NCBI GenBank assembly: GCA_020832445.1
Contig: JAFIEO010000061.1
Location: 1-45,662, forward strand
Source: Paracoccaceae bacterium
GTDB taxonomy: Bacteria > Pseudomonadota > Alphaproteobacteria > Rhodobacterales > Rhodobacteraceae
Length of the DNA stretch: 45,662 bases
Reading direction: 5' to 3'
Below are positions 27,664 through 36,580 of the stretch, one piece after another. Within the stretch, counting starts at the first letter, position 1. Each line of letters opens with the position of its first letter. A model generated the notes under the pieces. The model searched no databases, was not told the DNA's origin, and saw nothing but the letters and a program-made list of their open reading frames with translations. The position numbers and the translations under genes are program-made.

Positions 27664-28281
27664 TTGAAACCTGAAGCCATTACTGCCAGCTACCGCCGCT
27701 GGGCACCGATTTACGACATGACTTTCGGGCGCATCACCAATACAGGCCGCAGACATGCCACCAAGGTTGCCAACAGCACGGGCGGCAAGGTGTTGGAAGT
27801 CGGGGTCGGCACCGGGCTTGCCCTGCCGTTCTACGACCCCTCGCTGGATGTCACGGGTATTGATTTCTCCGAAGATATGCTGACCCGCGCCCGCACCAAG
27901 GTTGCGGATGAAAAGCTGGTGCATGTGCGCGAGCTGCGTCAGATGGACGCACGAAAGCTGGATTTCCCGGACGCCAGCTTCGACACGATCGTCGCCATGC
28001 ACCTGATTTCCGTGGTCCCTGACCCCGAACAGGTCATGGCCGAAATGGCGCGTGTGTGCAAACCGGGCGGGCAAATCCTGCTGGTCAACCATTTCGCCCG
28101 CGAAGAAGGCTGGCTGGCATGGCTGGAACGCAAATTTGCCCCGTTCGCCGATTATATGGGCTGGCATTCCAATTTCCCGAAGGATCGGGTGCTGGGCGAA
28201 CAAGCCCTTCGGCTGGTCGAAGAAACCCCCCTGACAAAGCTGGGCGTCTTCACCTTTCTGCGCATGGAAAAAACCGCCTGA
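27664..28281 (+). CDS. pmtA: Phosphatidylethanolamine N-methyltransferase (PmtA type)
   Basis: A 205-aa class I SAM methyltransferase with motif I VLEVGVGTGLALPFY and the downstream GIDFSEDML. The N-terminal ITASYRRWAPIYDMTFG and overall length match Rhodobacter-type PmtA, which methylates phosphatidylethanolamine three times to phosphatidylcholine at the membrane. The start is TTG at 27664, five bases after GGGAGG; the frame contains no nearby ATG or GTG. The gene is monocistronic or first in a unit with the ABC exporter 160 bp away, though the palindromic block between them argues against read-through. Confidence 0.87.
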   Translation: MKPEAITASYRRWAPIYDMTFGRITNTGRRHATKVANSTGGKVLEVGVGTGLALPFYDPSLDVTGIDFSEDMLTRARTKVADEKLVHVRELRQMDARKLDFPDASFDTIVAMHLISVVPDPEQVMAEMARVCKPGGQILLVNHFAREEGWLAWLERKFAPFADYMGWHSNFPKDRVLGEQALRLVEETPLTKLGVFTFLRMEKTA

Positions 28282-28344
28282 ATGCGGACATATGGGCCGA
28301 TTCCAGCTTTCGCCGGCCATCTGCGGGTGCCGCGCGGTCCGCAT
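28282..28344. repeat. Palindromic intergenic block
   Basis: ATGCGGAC (28282-28289) and GTCCGCAT (28337-28344) form a perfect 8-bp outer stem. Inside it GGCCG and CGGCC form a second stem around 28295-28318. The following bases to about 28380 are also rich in short GC palindromes. The block starts directly at the pmtA stop and has no U tract. It could be a REP-like element or an attenuating structure. I see only one copy in the window. Confidence 0.45.
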
Positions 28345-28440
28345 GAGGGGTGCGCCAATGGTCGCGCGGGCCGCTTGCGGGCTTGCCCCACCCCCCTGTT
28401 CTGACCTAAACCCATGCCCAACACAAAGGGCCGGAACAGC

Positions 28441-30228
28441 ATGAGCGACATTACACAATCCAGCGACACACGCGCCAAGTCCAGGAATCTGGGGGCGTTG
28501 CATGGGTTGTGGCCGTTCATGCGCCCCTATCGCGGGTTGCTTGCAGCCGCAATTCTGGCGCTGGTGGCGACCGCGACCATCATGCTGATGCTGCCGCTGG
28601 CCGTGCGACGGGTCGTGGACGGCTTTGAAGCCCGCGAAATGGAATTGCTGAACCAGTATTTCGGTGGCGCATTGGGGCTGGCAGTGCTTCTGGCCATAGG
28701 AACAGGGCTGCGATACTATCTGGTCACACGACTGGGCGAACGCATTGTCGTGGACATCCGCAAAGCGCTGTTCGCCCGCGTGATCGACCGCAGCCCGGCA
28801 TTTTACGAACGCATCATGACCGGAGAGGTGCTGTCGCGCCTGACCACAGATACCACACTTATTCAATCGGTCATCGGGTCTTCGGTGTCCATTGCCCTGC
28901 GCAATGCGCTGATGCTTGTGGGCGGGCTGGTGCTGCTGGGGCTGACATCGGCCAAACTGACGGGATTCGTGCTGTTGATGGTGCCCGCCATCATCATCCC
29001 CATCGTCATCATGGGCCGCAAGCTGCGCAAACTCAGCCGCGAGAATCAGGACTGGATTGCCGCCAGTTCGGGCAATGCGTCCGAAGCGCTTTTGTCAGTG
29101 CAGACCGTTCAGGCCAACACCCATGAAGCCGCCAGCCGCGCCGCCTTCGACCGGGTCAGTGAAATCAGTTTCGACGTGGCGCGCAAACGCATCCTGACCC
29201 GCGCAGTGCTGACTGTCATTGTTATATTTCTGGTCTTTGCCGGCATTCTGGGCACGCTTTGGGTCGGCGCGCGCGATGTGTCTGCCGGCGTCATGACACC
29301 GGGCGAGCTGGCGCAATTCGTGATCTACGCAGTGATTGTCGCAGGGTCCGTCGGGGCCTTGTCGGAAATCTGGTCCGAATTGCAGCGCGCAGCTGGTGCG
29401 ACCGAACGCCTTGTCGAATTGATGACCGCGATTGACAGCATCCAGGACCCTGCCGCCCCCGTGCCCCTGCCCCGCCCGACCCGTGGCGAGGTGCGTTTTG
29501 AAAACGTGCGCTTCCACTACCCCACACGCCCCGGCCAACAGGCGCTTGATGATGTCTCGCTGACAATTGCAGCCGGTGAAACCGTGGCACTTGTCGGCCC
29601 CTCGGGCGCAGGCAAAACCACGATCCTGCAACTGTTGATGCGGTTTTACGACCCCCTTGGCGGGCATATCCGCATTGACGGTCAGGACTTGCGCGATATG
29701 GCGCGAACGGACTTCCGGCGCGCCCTCGCACTGGTACCACAAGATCCGGTCATCTTTGCAACCTCGGCCATGGACAATATCCGCTTCGGGCGTCCCGGCG
29801 CCTCCGACAGCGAAGTGATCGCCGCGGCCAAAGCTGCCAATGCCGATATGTTTCTGAACCGCCTGCCCGACGGATACATGACCGAACTGGGCGAACGCGG
29901 TGTCATGCTGTCGGGCGGCCAGAAACAGCGCGTCGCCATCGCGCGGGCCATCCTGCGCGACGCCCCCATCCTGCTGCTCGATGAAGCCACCAGCGCGCTT
30001 GACGCCGAATCTGAAGCCGCCGTGCAGCGCGCTGTGGATCACCTCTCACGCGACCGCACCACAATTGTCATCGCCCACCGGCTGGCCACTGTCAAACAGG
30101 CCGACCGCATCATCGTCTTTGACGAAGGGCGCATCACTGCCACCGGCACACATGACGAACTGGTGGCACAAGGCGGGCTTTATGCGCGCTTGGCACGCTT
30201 GCAGTTCACGTCCGAACGCGCCGCCTGA
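28441..30228 (+). CDS. ABC exporter, fused permease and ATPase
   Basis: A 595-aa half-transporter of the MsbA/multidrug type, expected to dimerise in the inner membrane. Six hydrophobic segments fill about residues 20-300. The nucleotide-binding domain has Walker A GPSGAGKTT near 386, signature LSGGQKQR near 490 and Walker B ILLLDEATSALD near 510, all intact. Substrates may be lipids, peptides or drugs. The frame opens at 28414, but the ATG at 28441 is preferred because AAAGGG lies upstream of it and the first ATG has no ribosome binding site. A terminator follows. Confidence 0.9.
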   Translation: MSDITQSSDTRAKSRNLGALHGLWPFMRPYRGLLAAAILALVATATIMLMLPLAVRRVVDGFEAREMELLNQYFGGALGLAVLLAIGTGLRYYLVTRLGERIVVDIRKALFARVIDRSPAFYERIMTGEVLSRLTTDTTLIQSVIGSSVSIALRNALMLVGGLVLLGLTSAKLTGFVLLMVPAIIIPIVIMGRKLRKLSRENQDWIAASSGNASEALLSVQTVQANTHEAASRAAFDRVSEISFDVARKRILTRAVLTVIVIFLVFAGILGTLWVGARDVSAGVMTPGELAQFVIYAVIVAGSVGALSEIWSELQRAAGATERLVELMTAIDSIQDPAAPVPLPRPTRGEVRFENVRFHYPTRPGQQALDDVSLTIAAGETVALVGPSGAGKTTILQLLMRFYDPLGGHIRIDGQDLRDMARTDFRRALALVPQDPVIFATSAMDNIRFGRPGASDSEVIAAAKAANADMFLNRLPDGYMTELGERGVMLSGGQKQRVAIARAILRDAPILLLDEATSALDAESEAAVQRAVDHLSRDRTTIVIAHRLATVKQADRIIVFDEGRITATGTHDELVAQGGLYARLARLQFTSERAA

Positions 30229-30242
30229 ACATTCTGAGGCTT

Positions 30243-30270
30243 AGGGGCTAAGACAGCCCCTTTCCCCTTT
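30243..30270 (+). terminator. Terminator after the ABC exporter gene
   Basis: AGGGGCT (30243-30249), loop AAGAC, AGCCCCT (30255-30261) and a T-rich but interrupted tail (TTTCCCCTTT) form a 7-bp stem 14 bp after the stop. It may also serve the convergent DUF3422 gene. Confidence 0.7.
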
Positions 30271-30321
30271 CATTCTGGTCCAAATATCCAAAAATCACCC
30301 GCTCACGCTGGCGCGCGCGGC

Positions 30322-31605
30322 TTACTCAAACTTCCGCCTGATCCCGCGCACCATGGCCCAAACCCCCAGAACCACCACAGGCACCAGAACTGCCATTGTC
30401 ACAGGCTTTGACAGGCCCAAAGGCTCTGTCACCGGCAGCACCAGATAGGCCACCAGATTGATCGCGTAATAGCTGATCGCCACCACTGACAACCCTTCAA
30501 CTGTGTGTTGCAGCCGCAATTGCATATCCGCCCGCCGGTCCATGCTTTCCAGCAGCCGCTGGTTCTGGGCGGACCGTTCCACATCCACGCGCGAGCGCAG
30601 CAACTGCCCTGCGCGCATGGCCCGTTCGGCCAGCCGTGTCAGCCGCGCCTCAGTCGATTTGACCGTGCGCATCGCAGGGTCATAGCGGCGGGTCATGAAT
30701 TCGCGCAAGGACTGACGCCCCTCAAAGCGGTCTTCGCGCAAAACTTCGATCCGCTGGTGCACCAAAGCCTCGTAAGCCCCTGTTGCGGCGAAGCGAAACG
30801 CGCTTTCCACCATCATGTTTTCCAACTCGCTGGAGATGCGCAACAACGCCTCCAGCGTTTCATCGGACCCTGTGCCGGGCGTGTTCATCGCGCGTGACAG
30901 CTGCGTCAACTGGTCATCCAGCACCCCCATTTGTGACGACAGCGCCCGCGCCCGCAGCAAGCCCAGCATTGATATGGTCTTATAGGTCTCAATCTCGCAC
31001 AGGCGTTGCAGAATGCGCCCCACACGCCGCCCGCCCGTGCCGGGTTTGACAAACACCGCCATGCGGATATGGCCTGCACGGTCAATGCGGAAATCACTGG
31101 CAATCACGGCCGTTCCATCCAGAACACAGGCCGCAGCAAGGCTTTCGGGAACGAACCAGTCTTGCAGTTTTGCGGTAATCTCGGCGGGGTCTTCGGGCAT
31201 GGTTTCTATCTGGAACAGGATTGATGTCAGGCGCGCCCCGGGCGCCTGTTCCAGCCAGTCGTCGGCGAACACATCAAAACTGTCGGGGTCGAAGGGGCGT
31301 TTGGGCACCCCTTGTTCAAAGGCCGTGTAGGTCACGAATTCCGTGTGGCTTTCCCATTTCAGATGATGGCGGCCAATATCGGCGGAATGATGCGTGGCCT
31401 CCGGTGCGGGATGGCCCGCACCGTGGCGGTCCAGCAGCGCCAGCAAATGCGCGCGATCCTTGTCGCGGTCGCGCTTGGCCGCGCCGGAGTCGGGCTTGAC
31501 CGCCAGAAACACCGCCACACCGGGCGGCACAACCTTGGTTGCAGGGCGCGCATGCAGTTCATTGACAAGCGCATAGCGGTGCAGATGGTCGGCAATGGGG
31601 GGCAT
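30322..31605 (-). CDS. DUF3422 family membrane protein
   Basis: A 427-aa protein of the DUF3422 family, common in alphaproteobacteria and without known function. It starts with the typical ALVNELHARP, and WESHTEFVTYT lies near residue 85. A long helical, Arg-rich middle (about 230-365, probable coiled coil) is followed by two C-terminal hydrophobic segments near 370-395 and 400-420. The bulk is presumably cytoplasmic and anchored by its C-terminus, which makes it similar in layout to DUF155-type proteins. GAGG precedes the ATG. It converges with the ABC exporter gene. The 448 bp upstream contain no gene. Confidence 0.85.
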   Translation of the reverse strand: MPPIADHLHRYALVNELHARPATKVVPPGVAVFLAVKPDSGAAKRDRDKDRAHLLALLDRHGAGHPAPEATHHSADIGRHHLKWESHTEFVTYTAFEQGVPKRPFDPDSFDVFADDWLEQAPGARLTSILFQIETMPEDPAEITAKLQDWFVPESLAAACVLDGTAVIASDFRIDRAGHIRMAVFVKPGTGGRRVGRILQRLCEIETYKTISMLGLLRARALSSQMGVLDDQLTQLSRAMNTPGTGSDETLEALLRISSELENMMVESAFRFAATGAYEALVHQRIEVLREDRFEGRQSLREFMTRRYDPAMRTVKSTEARLTRLAERAMRAGQLLRSRVDVERSAQNQRLLESMDRRADMQLRLQHTVEGLSVVAISYYAINLVAYLVLPVTEPLGLSKPVTMAVLVPVVVLGVWAMVRGIRRKFE

Positions 31606-31921
31606 GGGGGCCTCGGGCGCGCATTGGATTGGTTCGAGGGGTAAGGATAAGCCATTGGCACAAAATGAAAACGCCCCAATTCAGCACACCATTGCACACT
31701 TGTATTTTCGCCACAAACGCACGCACGGGGATTTTGCTGCTACGCTGGGTAAATGGCGCTGTGGGGCTGAGGGTTCGGTCTGAGGAAGGGAAGGCCGATT
31801 CGCGCGGCATTTCTGCCGTTCTCTGCACCTGCGCTGACATCGGTAGCTGTTGCGGCATCACCGAACATGAAGGTAGCTTAGGTCAAACAAGCGATCGGCC
31901 GCTCAAATTGCGGTCACCGGC

Positions 31922-31976
31922 CCTGAGGCGCGCGCCGCAATCAACACAAAATGCTTGATCGGCGCGGAGGATCAGG
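31922..31976. other. Hairpin in the 448-bp gap before the AT-rich gene
   Basis: CGCGCCG-ca-ATCAA pairs with TTGAT-CGGCGCG around a 10-base loop (12 bp with a 2-base bulge), and CCTGA (31922-31926) can pair with TCAGG (31972-31976) outside it. The rest of the gap 31606-32002 has no open frame with coding character and no tRNA or rRNA. The hairpin may be a leader structure, a transcription stop or a remnant of inserted DNA. Confidence 0.4.
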
Positions 31977-32002
31977 TGACAGTTGATAACTGGCGGCGCG
32001 CC

Positions 32003-32040
32003 ATTTTTAACATTTCGCTTTATTTTTAATATTCCGCTTT
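32003..32040 (+). repeat. 19-bp tandem duplication in an AT-rich promoter region
   Basis: ATTTTTAACATTTCGCTTT (32003-32021) is followed at once by ATTTTTAATATTCCGCTTT (32022-32040), with two differences in 19. The AAAGGA ribosome binding site of the small secreted protein begins at the next base. The stretch is far more AT-rich than its neighbours. It could be a doubled operator or a duplicated -10 region. Confidence 0.75.
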
Positions 32041-32053
32041 AAAGGAATTAAAT

Positions 32054-32437
32054 ATGAATAGTGTAAATTTCAAAATCATCATAATTACGGCAGGTACCAT
32101 GATGCTTGCGACATCGGTACAGGCGGCCTGCACAGGAAGCAATGGGCGGGGTTGGGCCAGCGGATCTGGTGATGGAAAATTCGAAATGCTGGCATCTGAC
32201 AGGGCGTGCAGCATCCCTTTTCCAAACTTCATCGTGGGTGAAAGACGCACCCCGGCAACCGAAGTCGCGTTGACCACCGCACCCAGAAACGGCACGGTTG
32301 GGATCGCTGCGGGGCAGGGGCTGGTCTACACCCCAAACGCCGGCTTCAAGGGGAACGACAGGTTCTGCACGCGTAACACAACACCAGCTTTTGCAGGTCA
32401 GTCGCTGTCTGGTTGCATCACCGTTACGGTAAAATAG
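32054..32437 (+). CDS. Small secreted protein with an Ig/cadherin-like domain
   Basis: A 127-aa protein with a signal peptide (IIIITAGTMMLATSVQA-A). The mature part is about 100 residues with paired cysteines (ACTGSNG, RACSIPF, RFCTRN, SGCITV). It contains NGTVGIAAGQGLVYTPNAGFKGNDRF, the pattern of bacterial Ig-like or cadherin-like repeats normally found in tandem in large adhesins. A single exported copy is unusual. AAAGGA sits 7 bases before the ATG. The upstream region and first codons are AT-rich (AAT AGT GTA AAT TTC AAA), unlike the flanking genes, which suggests recent acquisition. No function can be assigned; disulfide-stabilised surface or periplasmic protein is the best guess. Confidence 0.7.
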   Translation: MNSVNFKIIIITAGTMMLATSVQAACTGSNGRGWASGSGDGKFEMLASDRACSIPFPNFIVGERRTPATEVALTTAPRNGTVGIAAGQGLVYTPNAGFKGNDRFCTRNTTPAFAGQSLSGCITVTVK

Positions 32438-32685
32438 CCGGTCTGTTTTTGTGCCGTTGTGATGATGCGTTTGCTTTGCCCTGATCTCGGGAAAACCACG
32501 GGTCAACCGCGCGGACCTTGCGTCGCGATATGAGCAAGCGGCTGTTTGATCCAAGCGGCATCGCAGCATGCAAACGACGCAGACCAACGGTTAATGGACC
32601 GGTATATCCTGCGTATGAGCGCATATGTTCGTCGCTACACGACGTATGAATGACCGCTGCGGACTCTCTTGCTCCCCCATCCATG
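32438..32685. other. Non-coding stretch between the secreted protein and pntB
   Basis: About 250 bp with no supported gene. A 39-codon open frame starts at 32530 (MSKRLFDPSG) and stops at 32649, but it has no ribosome binding site or recognisable family. Base composition is closer to average than the patch before it. No inverted terminal repeats of a known insertion sequence are visible. Confidence 0.5.
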
Positions 32686-32715
32686 AAAAAACCCCGGCCT
32701 TGCAGCCGGGGTTTT
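32686..32715 (-). terminator. Terminator after pntB
   Basis: AAAAAACCCCGGC, a 6-base loop and GCCGGGGTTTT form a 7-bp GC stem extended by A-T pairs, with U runs on both strands. It lies 22 bp after the pntB stop on the minus strand and could also stop transcripts from the small secreted-protein gene. Confidence 0.9.
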
Positions 32716-32737
32716 CCATGCCGCAGCACGCCATAGA

Positions 32738-34240
32738 TCAGTCGATCATCGGCAGCAAGCTGTCGACAGATGCTTTCGCATCGCCATAGAACATGCGTGT
32801 GTTGTCCTTGTAGAATAACGGGTTTTCGATCCCCGAATACCCTGTGCCCTGCCCGCGCTTGGACACGAAGACCTGTTTGGCCTTCCACACTTCCAGAACC
32901 GGCATACCGGCAATGGGGCTGTTGGGGTCGTCCTGTGCGGCGGGGTTCACGATGTCATTGGATCCGATGACAATCACCACATCCGTGGACGGGAAGTCGT
33001 CATTGATCTCATCCATCTCGAGCACGATGTCATAGGGCACCTTGGCCTCGGCCAGCAGCACATTCATATGCCCTGGCAGACGCCCCGCGACCGGGTGGAT
33101 CGCGAAGCGCACGCTCTTGCCCCTGGCGCGCAGCTTGCGGGTCAGCTCGCTGACCGACTGCTGCGCCTGTGCCACCGCCATCCCGTAACCCGGTACGATC
33201 ACCACGCTGTCAGCATCGTTCAGCGCCGTGGCCACGCCAGAGGCGTCGATGGCGATCTGCTCACCCTCGATCTCTGCCGCGGGGCCAGTGCTGCCACCAA
33301 AGCCCCCAAGGATCACGCTGATAAAGCTGCGGTTCATCGCCTTGCACATGATATAGGACAGGATCGCCCCCGATGCGCCCACCAGCGCACCGACCACGAT
33401 CAGCAACTCATTGCCAAGGCTGAAGCCGATGGCCGCCGCCGCCCAGCCCGAATAGCTGTTCAGCATCGACACGACGACAGGCATGTCCGCGCCGCCGATC
33501 CCCATGATCAGGTGATAGCCGATGAACAGCGCAAGCGCCGTCAGCACCAGGAGCGACAGGATCGCAAGCGCACCGCTATCGGCCGCGCCCAGGTAGATGC
33601 CCGCAAAGACCACCGACAGGATCGCCGCGCCCGCGTTCAGCATATGCCCGCCCGGCAGTTTCTTGGCCGCCGAATCCACCCGGCCAGCCAGCTTGCCATA
33701 GGCGACGATCGAGCCGGTAAAGGTGACCGCCCCGATCCAGATGCCGATCATCAGCTCGACCCGCAGGATCGTGATCTCGACCGCAGTTTTCTGGCCGATG
33801 ATCATGGCGAAATTGGTCAGGCCCTGCCACAGGTCATAGGCCGCGACCGACATCAGCCCTTCCGGCTGCGGGAAGGGCAACCCTTCGGCGGCAAAGGCAT
33901 CGGCCACGCGCCCGATTTCCAGATGCGCGTTGAAGCCCACCAGCACCGCTGCCAGCCCCACGAGGCTGTGCATGAAGGCCACCAGTTCGGGCATCTGCGT
34001 CATCTGCACGCGGGTGGCCAGTTGCCAGCCCACGACCCCGCCAATGGCGATCAGCACCAACGTCAGCGCCCAGAGCCCAGAGCCCGGCCCCACCAGCATT
34101 GCCAGCACGGCGACGGTCATGCCCGCAATGCCATACCAGATCGCGCGCTTGGCGCTTTCCTGCCCCGAAAGCCCGCCCAGCGAGAGGACGAAGAGAACTG
34201 TTGCGACTGCATAAGCCGCGACTGTGAAACCGAAATCCAT
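32738..34240 (-). CDS. pntB: NAD(P) transhydrogenase subunit beta
   Basis: A 500-aa inner-membrane subunit that couples proton entry to NADPH formation. The first roughly 310 residues are hydrophobic helices of domain II (for example [25 protein letters not shown]). The C-terminal domain III binds NADP through [15 protein letters not shown], and [15 protein letters not shown] is near the end. It is somewhat longer than E. coli PntB (462 aa) because of its N-terminal membrane part. GGGAGGTAACGAG precedes the ATG. It follows pntA by 19 bp on the same strand. Confidence 0.97.
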   Translation of the reverse strand: MDFGFTVAAYAVATVLFVLSLGGLSGQESAKRAIWYGIAGMTVAVLAMLVGPGSGLWALTLVLIAIGGVVGWQLATRVQMTQMPELVAFMHSLVGLAAVLVGFNAHLEIGRVADAFAAEGLPFPQPEGLMSVAAYDLWQGLTNFAMIIGQKTAVEITILRVELMIGIWIGAVTFTGSIVAYGKLAGRVDSAAKKLPGGHMLNAGAAILSVVFAGIYLGAADSGALAILSLLVLTALALFIGYHLIMGIGGADMPVVVSMLNSYSGWAAAAIGFSLGNELLIVVGALVGASGAILSYIMCKAMNRSFISVILGGFGGSTGPAAEIEGEQIAIDASGVATALNDADSVVIVPGYGMAVAQAQQSVSELTRKLRARGKSVRFAIHPVAGRLPGHMNVLLAEAKVPYDIVLEMDEINDDFPSTDVVIVIGSNDIVNPAAQDDPNSPIAGMPVLEVWKAKQVFVSKRGQGTGYSGIENPLFYKDNTRMFYGDAKASVDSLLPMID

Positions 34241-34259
34241 CTCTCGTTACCTCCCTCGG

Positions 34260-35831
34260 TCAGGATTTCTGGAACATGGCGAGCATCCGCCGTGTCACCA
34301 GGAAACCACCGAAAATATTCACTGCCGCCATCAACAGCGCGAGTGCGGCCAGAAGCGTGATCAGCACCGAGCTTGATCCGATCTGCAACAGCGCGCCCAC
34401 GATGATGATCGAGGAAATCGCATTGGTGACTGCCATCAGGGGGGTGTGCAGCGAATGGCTGACCTTCCAGATGACCTGAAAGCCCACAAAGACCGCCAGC
34501 ACGAAGATGATGAAGTTACGCATGAAGCTTTCGGGCGCAACCAGACCCACCGCCAGCACAAAGGCCGCGCCCGCGCCCAGAAGCGCCACTTGCGTTTTCG
34601 TCTGCGCCTTGAAGGCCGCGATTTCCGCCGCGCGCTTTTCTTCTGCCGTGGGTTCCTTGACCTTTTCCCTGGGCTTGGCGGCAATCGCCTTGACCTTGGG
34701 CGGCGGCGGCGGGAATGTGACAGCCCCTTCATGCGTGACCGTCGCGCCGCGGATCACGTCATCTTCCATGTTGTGGTTGATGACCCCATCCTTGTCGGGC
34801 GTCAGATCGGTCAGCATGTGGCGGATATTGGTGGCATAAAGGGTCGAGGACTGCGCCGCCATCCGGCTGGGGAAATCCGTGTAACCCACGATCACCACGC
34901 CGTTTTCCGTGACCAGACGCTCATCGGCCACAGTCAGGTCGCAATTGCCGCCCTTCTCGGCGGCAAGGTCCACGATCACCGAGCCGGGCTTCATCATCTG
35001 GACCATGTCCTCGGTCCAGAGCTTGGGCGCGGGGCGACCGGGGATCAGGGCCGTGGTTATGACGATATCGACATCCGGGGCCAGTTCGCGGAATTTCTCA
35101 AGCTGCTTTTCGCGGAATTCCGGGCTGGACGGGGCCGCATAGCCCCCCGTTTCGGCACCGTCAGCCGTGTCCTCCTCGAACTCGAGAAAGACGAACTCGG
35201 CCCCCATCGACTCGATCTGTTCGGAAACTTCGGGGCGCACATCGAAGGCCAGCGTGATCGCGCCCAGGCTGGTCGAGGTGCCGATCGCCGCCAGACCTGC
35301 CACGCCCGCGCCCACGACCAGCACGCGTGCCGGCGGGATCTTGCCCGCCGCCGTCACCTGCCCGGTAAAGAAGCGGCCGAAATTGTTGCCTGCCTCGATC
35401 ACCGCGCGGTAGCCTGCGATATTGGCCATGGAAGACAGGGCATCCATCTTCTGCGCGCGGGAAATCCGGGGCACCATGTCCATCGCGATCACGGTCGCGC
35501 CACGGGTCTTGGCGGCCTCGAGCATCGCCTCGTTCTGCGCGGGCCAGAAGAAGGAAATCAGCGTCTGCCCCTCGCGCAGGCGTTCGATCTCGGGCAGTTC
35601 GGGCTCGCGCACCTTGATCACGACATCCGTGGCCGCGCACAGCGCATCGGCATCCGCAACGACCGTCACGCCTGCCGCCTCATACAGCGTATCGCTGAAC
35701 CCGGCCGCCAGCCCGGCGCCGGACTCGACGAAACATTCATGTCCCAGCTTGGCGATCTGCGTGGCACTGTCCGGTGTCAGCGCGACCCGCGCCTCACCGG
35801 GCTTGATTTCCTTCAACGCCCCGATTTTCAA
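34260..35831 (-). CDS. pntA: NAD(P) transhydrogenase subunit alpha (fused)
   Basis: A 523-aa fused alpha subunit. Domain I (about 1-380) is the NAD(H)-binding alanine-dehydrogenase-like part: IGALKEIKPGEARVALTP, VLVVGAGVAGLAAIGTSTSLGA and VDLAAEKGGNCDLT. A proline and lysine-rich linker (PPPPPKVKAIAAKPREKVKEP) leads into the C-terminal membrane helices (domain II). In Rhodospirillum these parts are separate genes; here they are one, as in E. coli. The start is TTG at 35831 with AAGGGGGG about seven bases before it. The 192 bp upstream hold a possible operator at about 35971. Confidence 0.97.
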   Translation of the reverse strand: MKIGALKEIKPGEARVALTPDSATQIAKLGHECFVESGAGLAAGFSDTLYEAAGVTVVADADALCAATDVVIKVREPELPEIERLREGQTLISFFWPAQNEAMLEAAKTRGATVIAMDMVPRISRAQKMDALSSMANIAGYRAVIEAGNNFGRFFTGQVTAAGKIPPARVLVVGAGVAGLAAIGTSTSLGAITLAFDVRPEVSEQIESMGAEFVFLEFEEDTADGAETGGYAAPSSPEFREKQLEKFRELAPDVDIVITTALIPGRPAPKLWTEDMVQMMKPGSVIVDLAAEKGGNCDLTVADERLVTENGVVIVGYTDFPSRMAAQSSTLYATNIRHMLTDLTPDKDGVINHNMEDDVIRGATVTHEGAVTFPPPPPKVKAIAAKPREKVKEPTAEEKRAAEIAAFKAQTKTQVALLGAGAAFVLAVGLVAPESFMRNFIIFVLAVFVGFQVIWKVSHSLHTPLMAVTNAISSIIIVGALLQIGSSSVLITLLAALALLMAAVNIFGGFLVTRRMLAMFQKS

Positions 35832-35969
35832 GTGCAGCCCCCTTCTTGTTCAGGTTGCGTTCGGCCCTGCGCAGGCGCACGGGCTTGTGAATGCCGGGCT
35901 TCATAACCCGCGCCCGCCCGATCCACAAGCGGCCAAAGGGACCATGGATGCGGCCAGGTGACCTTGTTT

Positions 35970-35983
35970 CATTAGCGCTGACG
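35970..35983 (-). promoter_or_regulatory. TTAGCGCTGA palindrome upstream of pntA
   Basis: The sequence ATTAGCGCTGAC (35971-35982) has TTAGCGCTGA at its centre, reading TCAGCGCTAA on the other strand, a near-perfect 10-bp palindrome. Its TTAGCGC core is shared with the two GAPDH sites. It lies about 140 bp before the pntA start and 54 bp inside the gap before the methyltransferase gene. Chance occurrence is quite possible. Confidence 0.25.
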
Positions 35984-36023
35984 CATTTGGCAGGCGCGCG
36001 CAACCGTGTCGCAGCGGTCCGGG

Positions 36024-36470
36024 CTACAGCCAGCGGCGGGTGCGCGCGAAATAGGCATCCGCCTGCGGGCCGAATGCCGCGCGCAGCCGTGCCTCTTCCG
36101 GTTCGATGAAGCGCCGCGTCAGCACCCATGCCAGTACCGGCACCAGAACCAGCCCCGAAAACGACCCCCAGGACAGCGCCAGCCCCGCAAGGATCAGCAC
36201 ATCGCCCAGGTAGATCGGGTTGCGCGAAAACCGGTAAAGCCCCGTGGTGATCAGCGCGCTGGGGTTCTGATGCGGCACGATGGTCGAGCGTGCGCGCAGA
36301 AAGGACAGCGCGGACACGCCCAGAATCGCCAGTCCAAGCCAGAACAGCAGATCGCCTGACATGGTCAGCGCGGGAACGTCATGCACCCGGCCCAAGACCC
36401 ATGTTTCCGTCCGCGCGATCCCCAGCGCGGCCAGCAGCCAGACAGGTGGATAATCAAGGTGTTTCAACAT
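36024..36470 (-). CDS. PEMT/isoprenylcysteine methyltransferase-family membrane protein
   Basis: A 148-aa membrane protein with about four hydrophobic segments and the C-terminal signature TGLYRFSRNPIYLG followed by EPEEARLRAAFG and YFARTRRWL, the SAM-binding part of the ICMT/PEMT superfamily. Bacterial members methylate small or membrane-bound acceptors, mostly unknown. The frame runs 32 codons further upstream; the ATG at 36470 is preferred because GGAG lies eight bases before it. It follows no operon partner and is divergent from kynU across 110 bp. Confidence 0.8.
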   Translation of the reverse strand: MLKHLDYPPVWLLAALGIARTETWVLGRVHDVPALTMSGDLLFWLGLAILGVSALSFLRARSTIVPHQNPSALITTGLYRFSRNPIYLGDVLILAGLALSWGSFSGLVLVPVLAWVLTRRFIEPEEARLRAAFGPQADAYFARTRRWL

Positions 36471-36580
36471 GCGCATATCTCCATCCCACGCCCCTGCCCG
36501 CTTGTGCCGCGCTGCGCAAGCCCTCTTGACCTTTGCGTGGCCGCGCGGCACCGATGCCCGACCCACAGCCAGAGGTTCCC

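Noticed and set aside
32530-32649. A 39-codon open frame (MSKRLFDPSG...)
   Set aside because: No ribosome binding site, no family resemblance and no sign of an insertion-sequence end.
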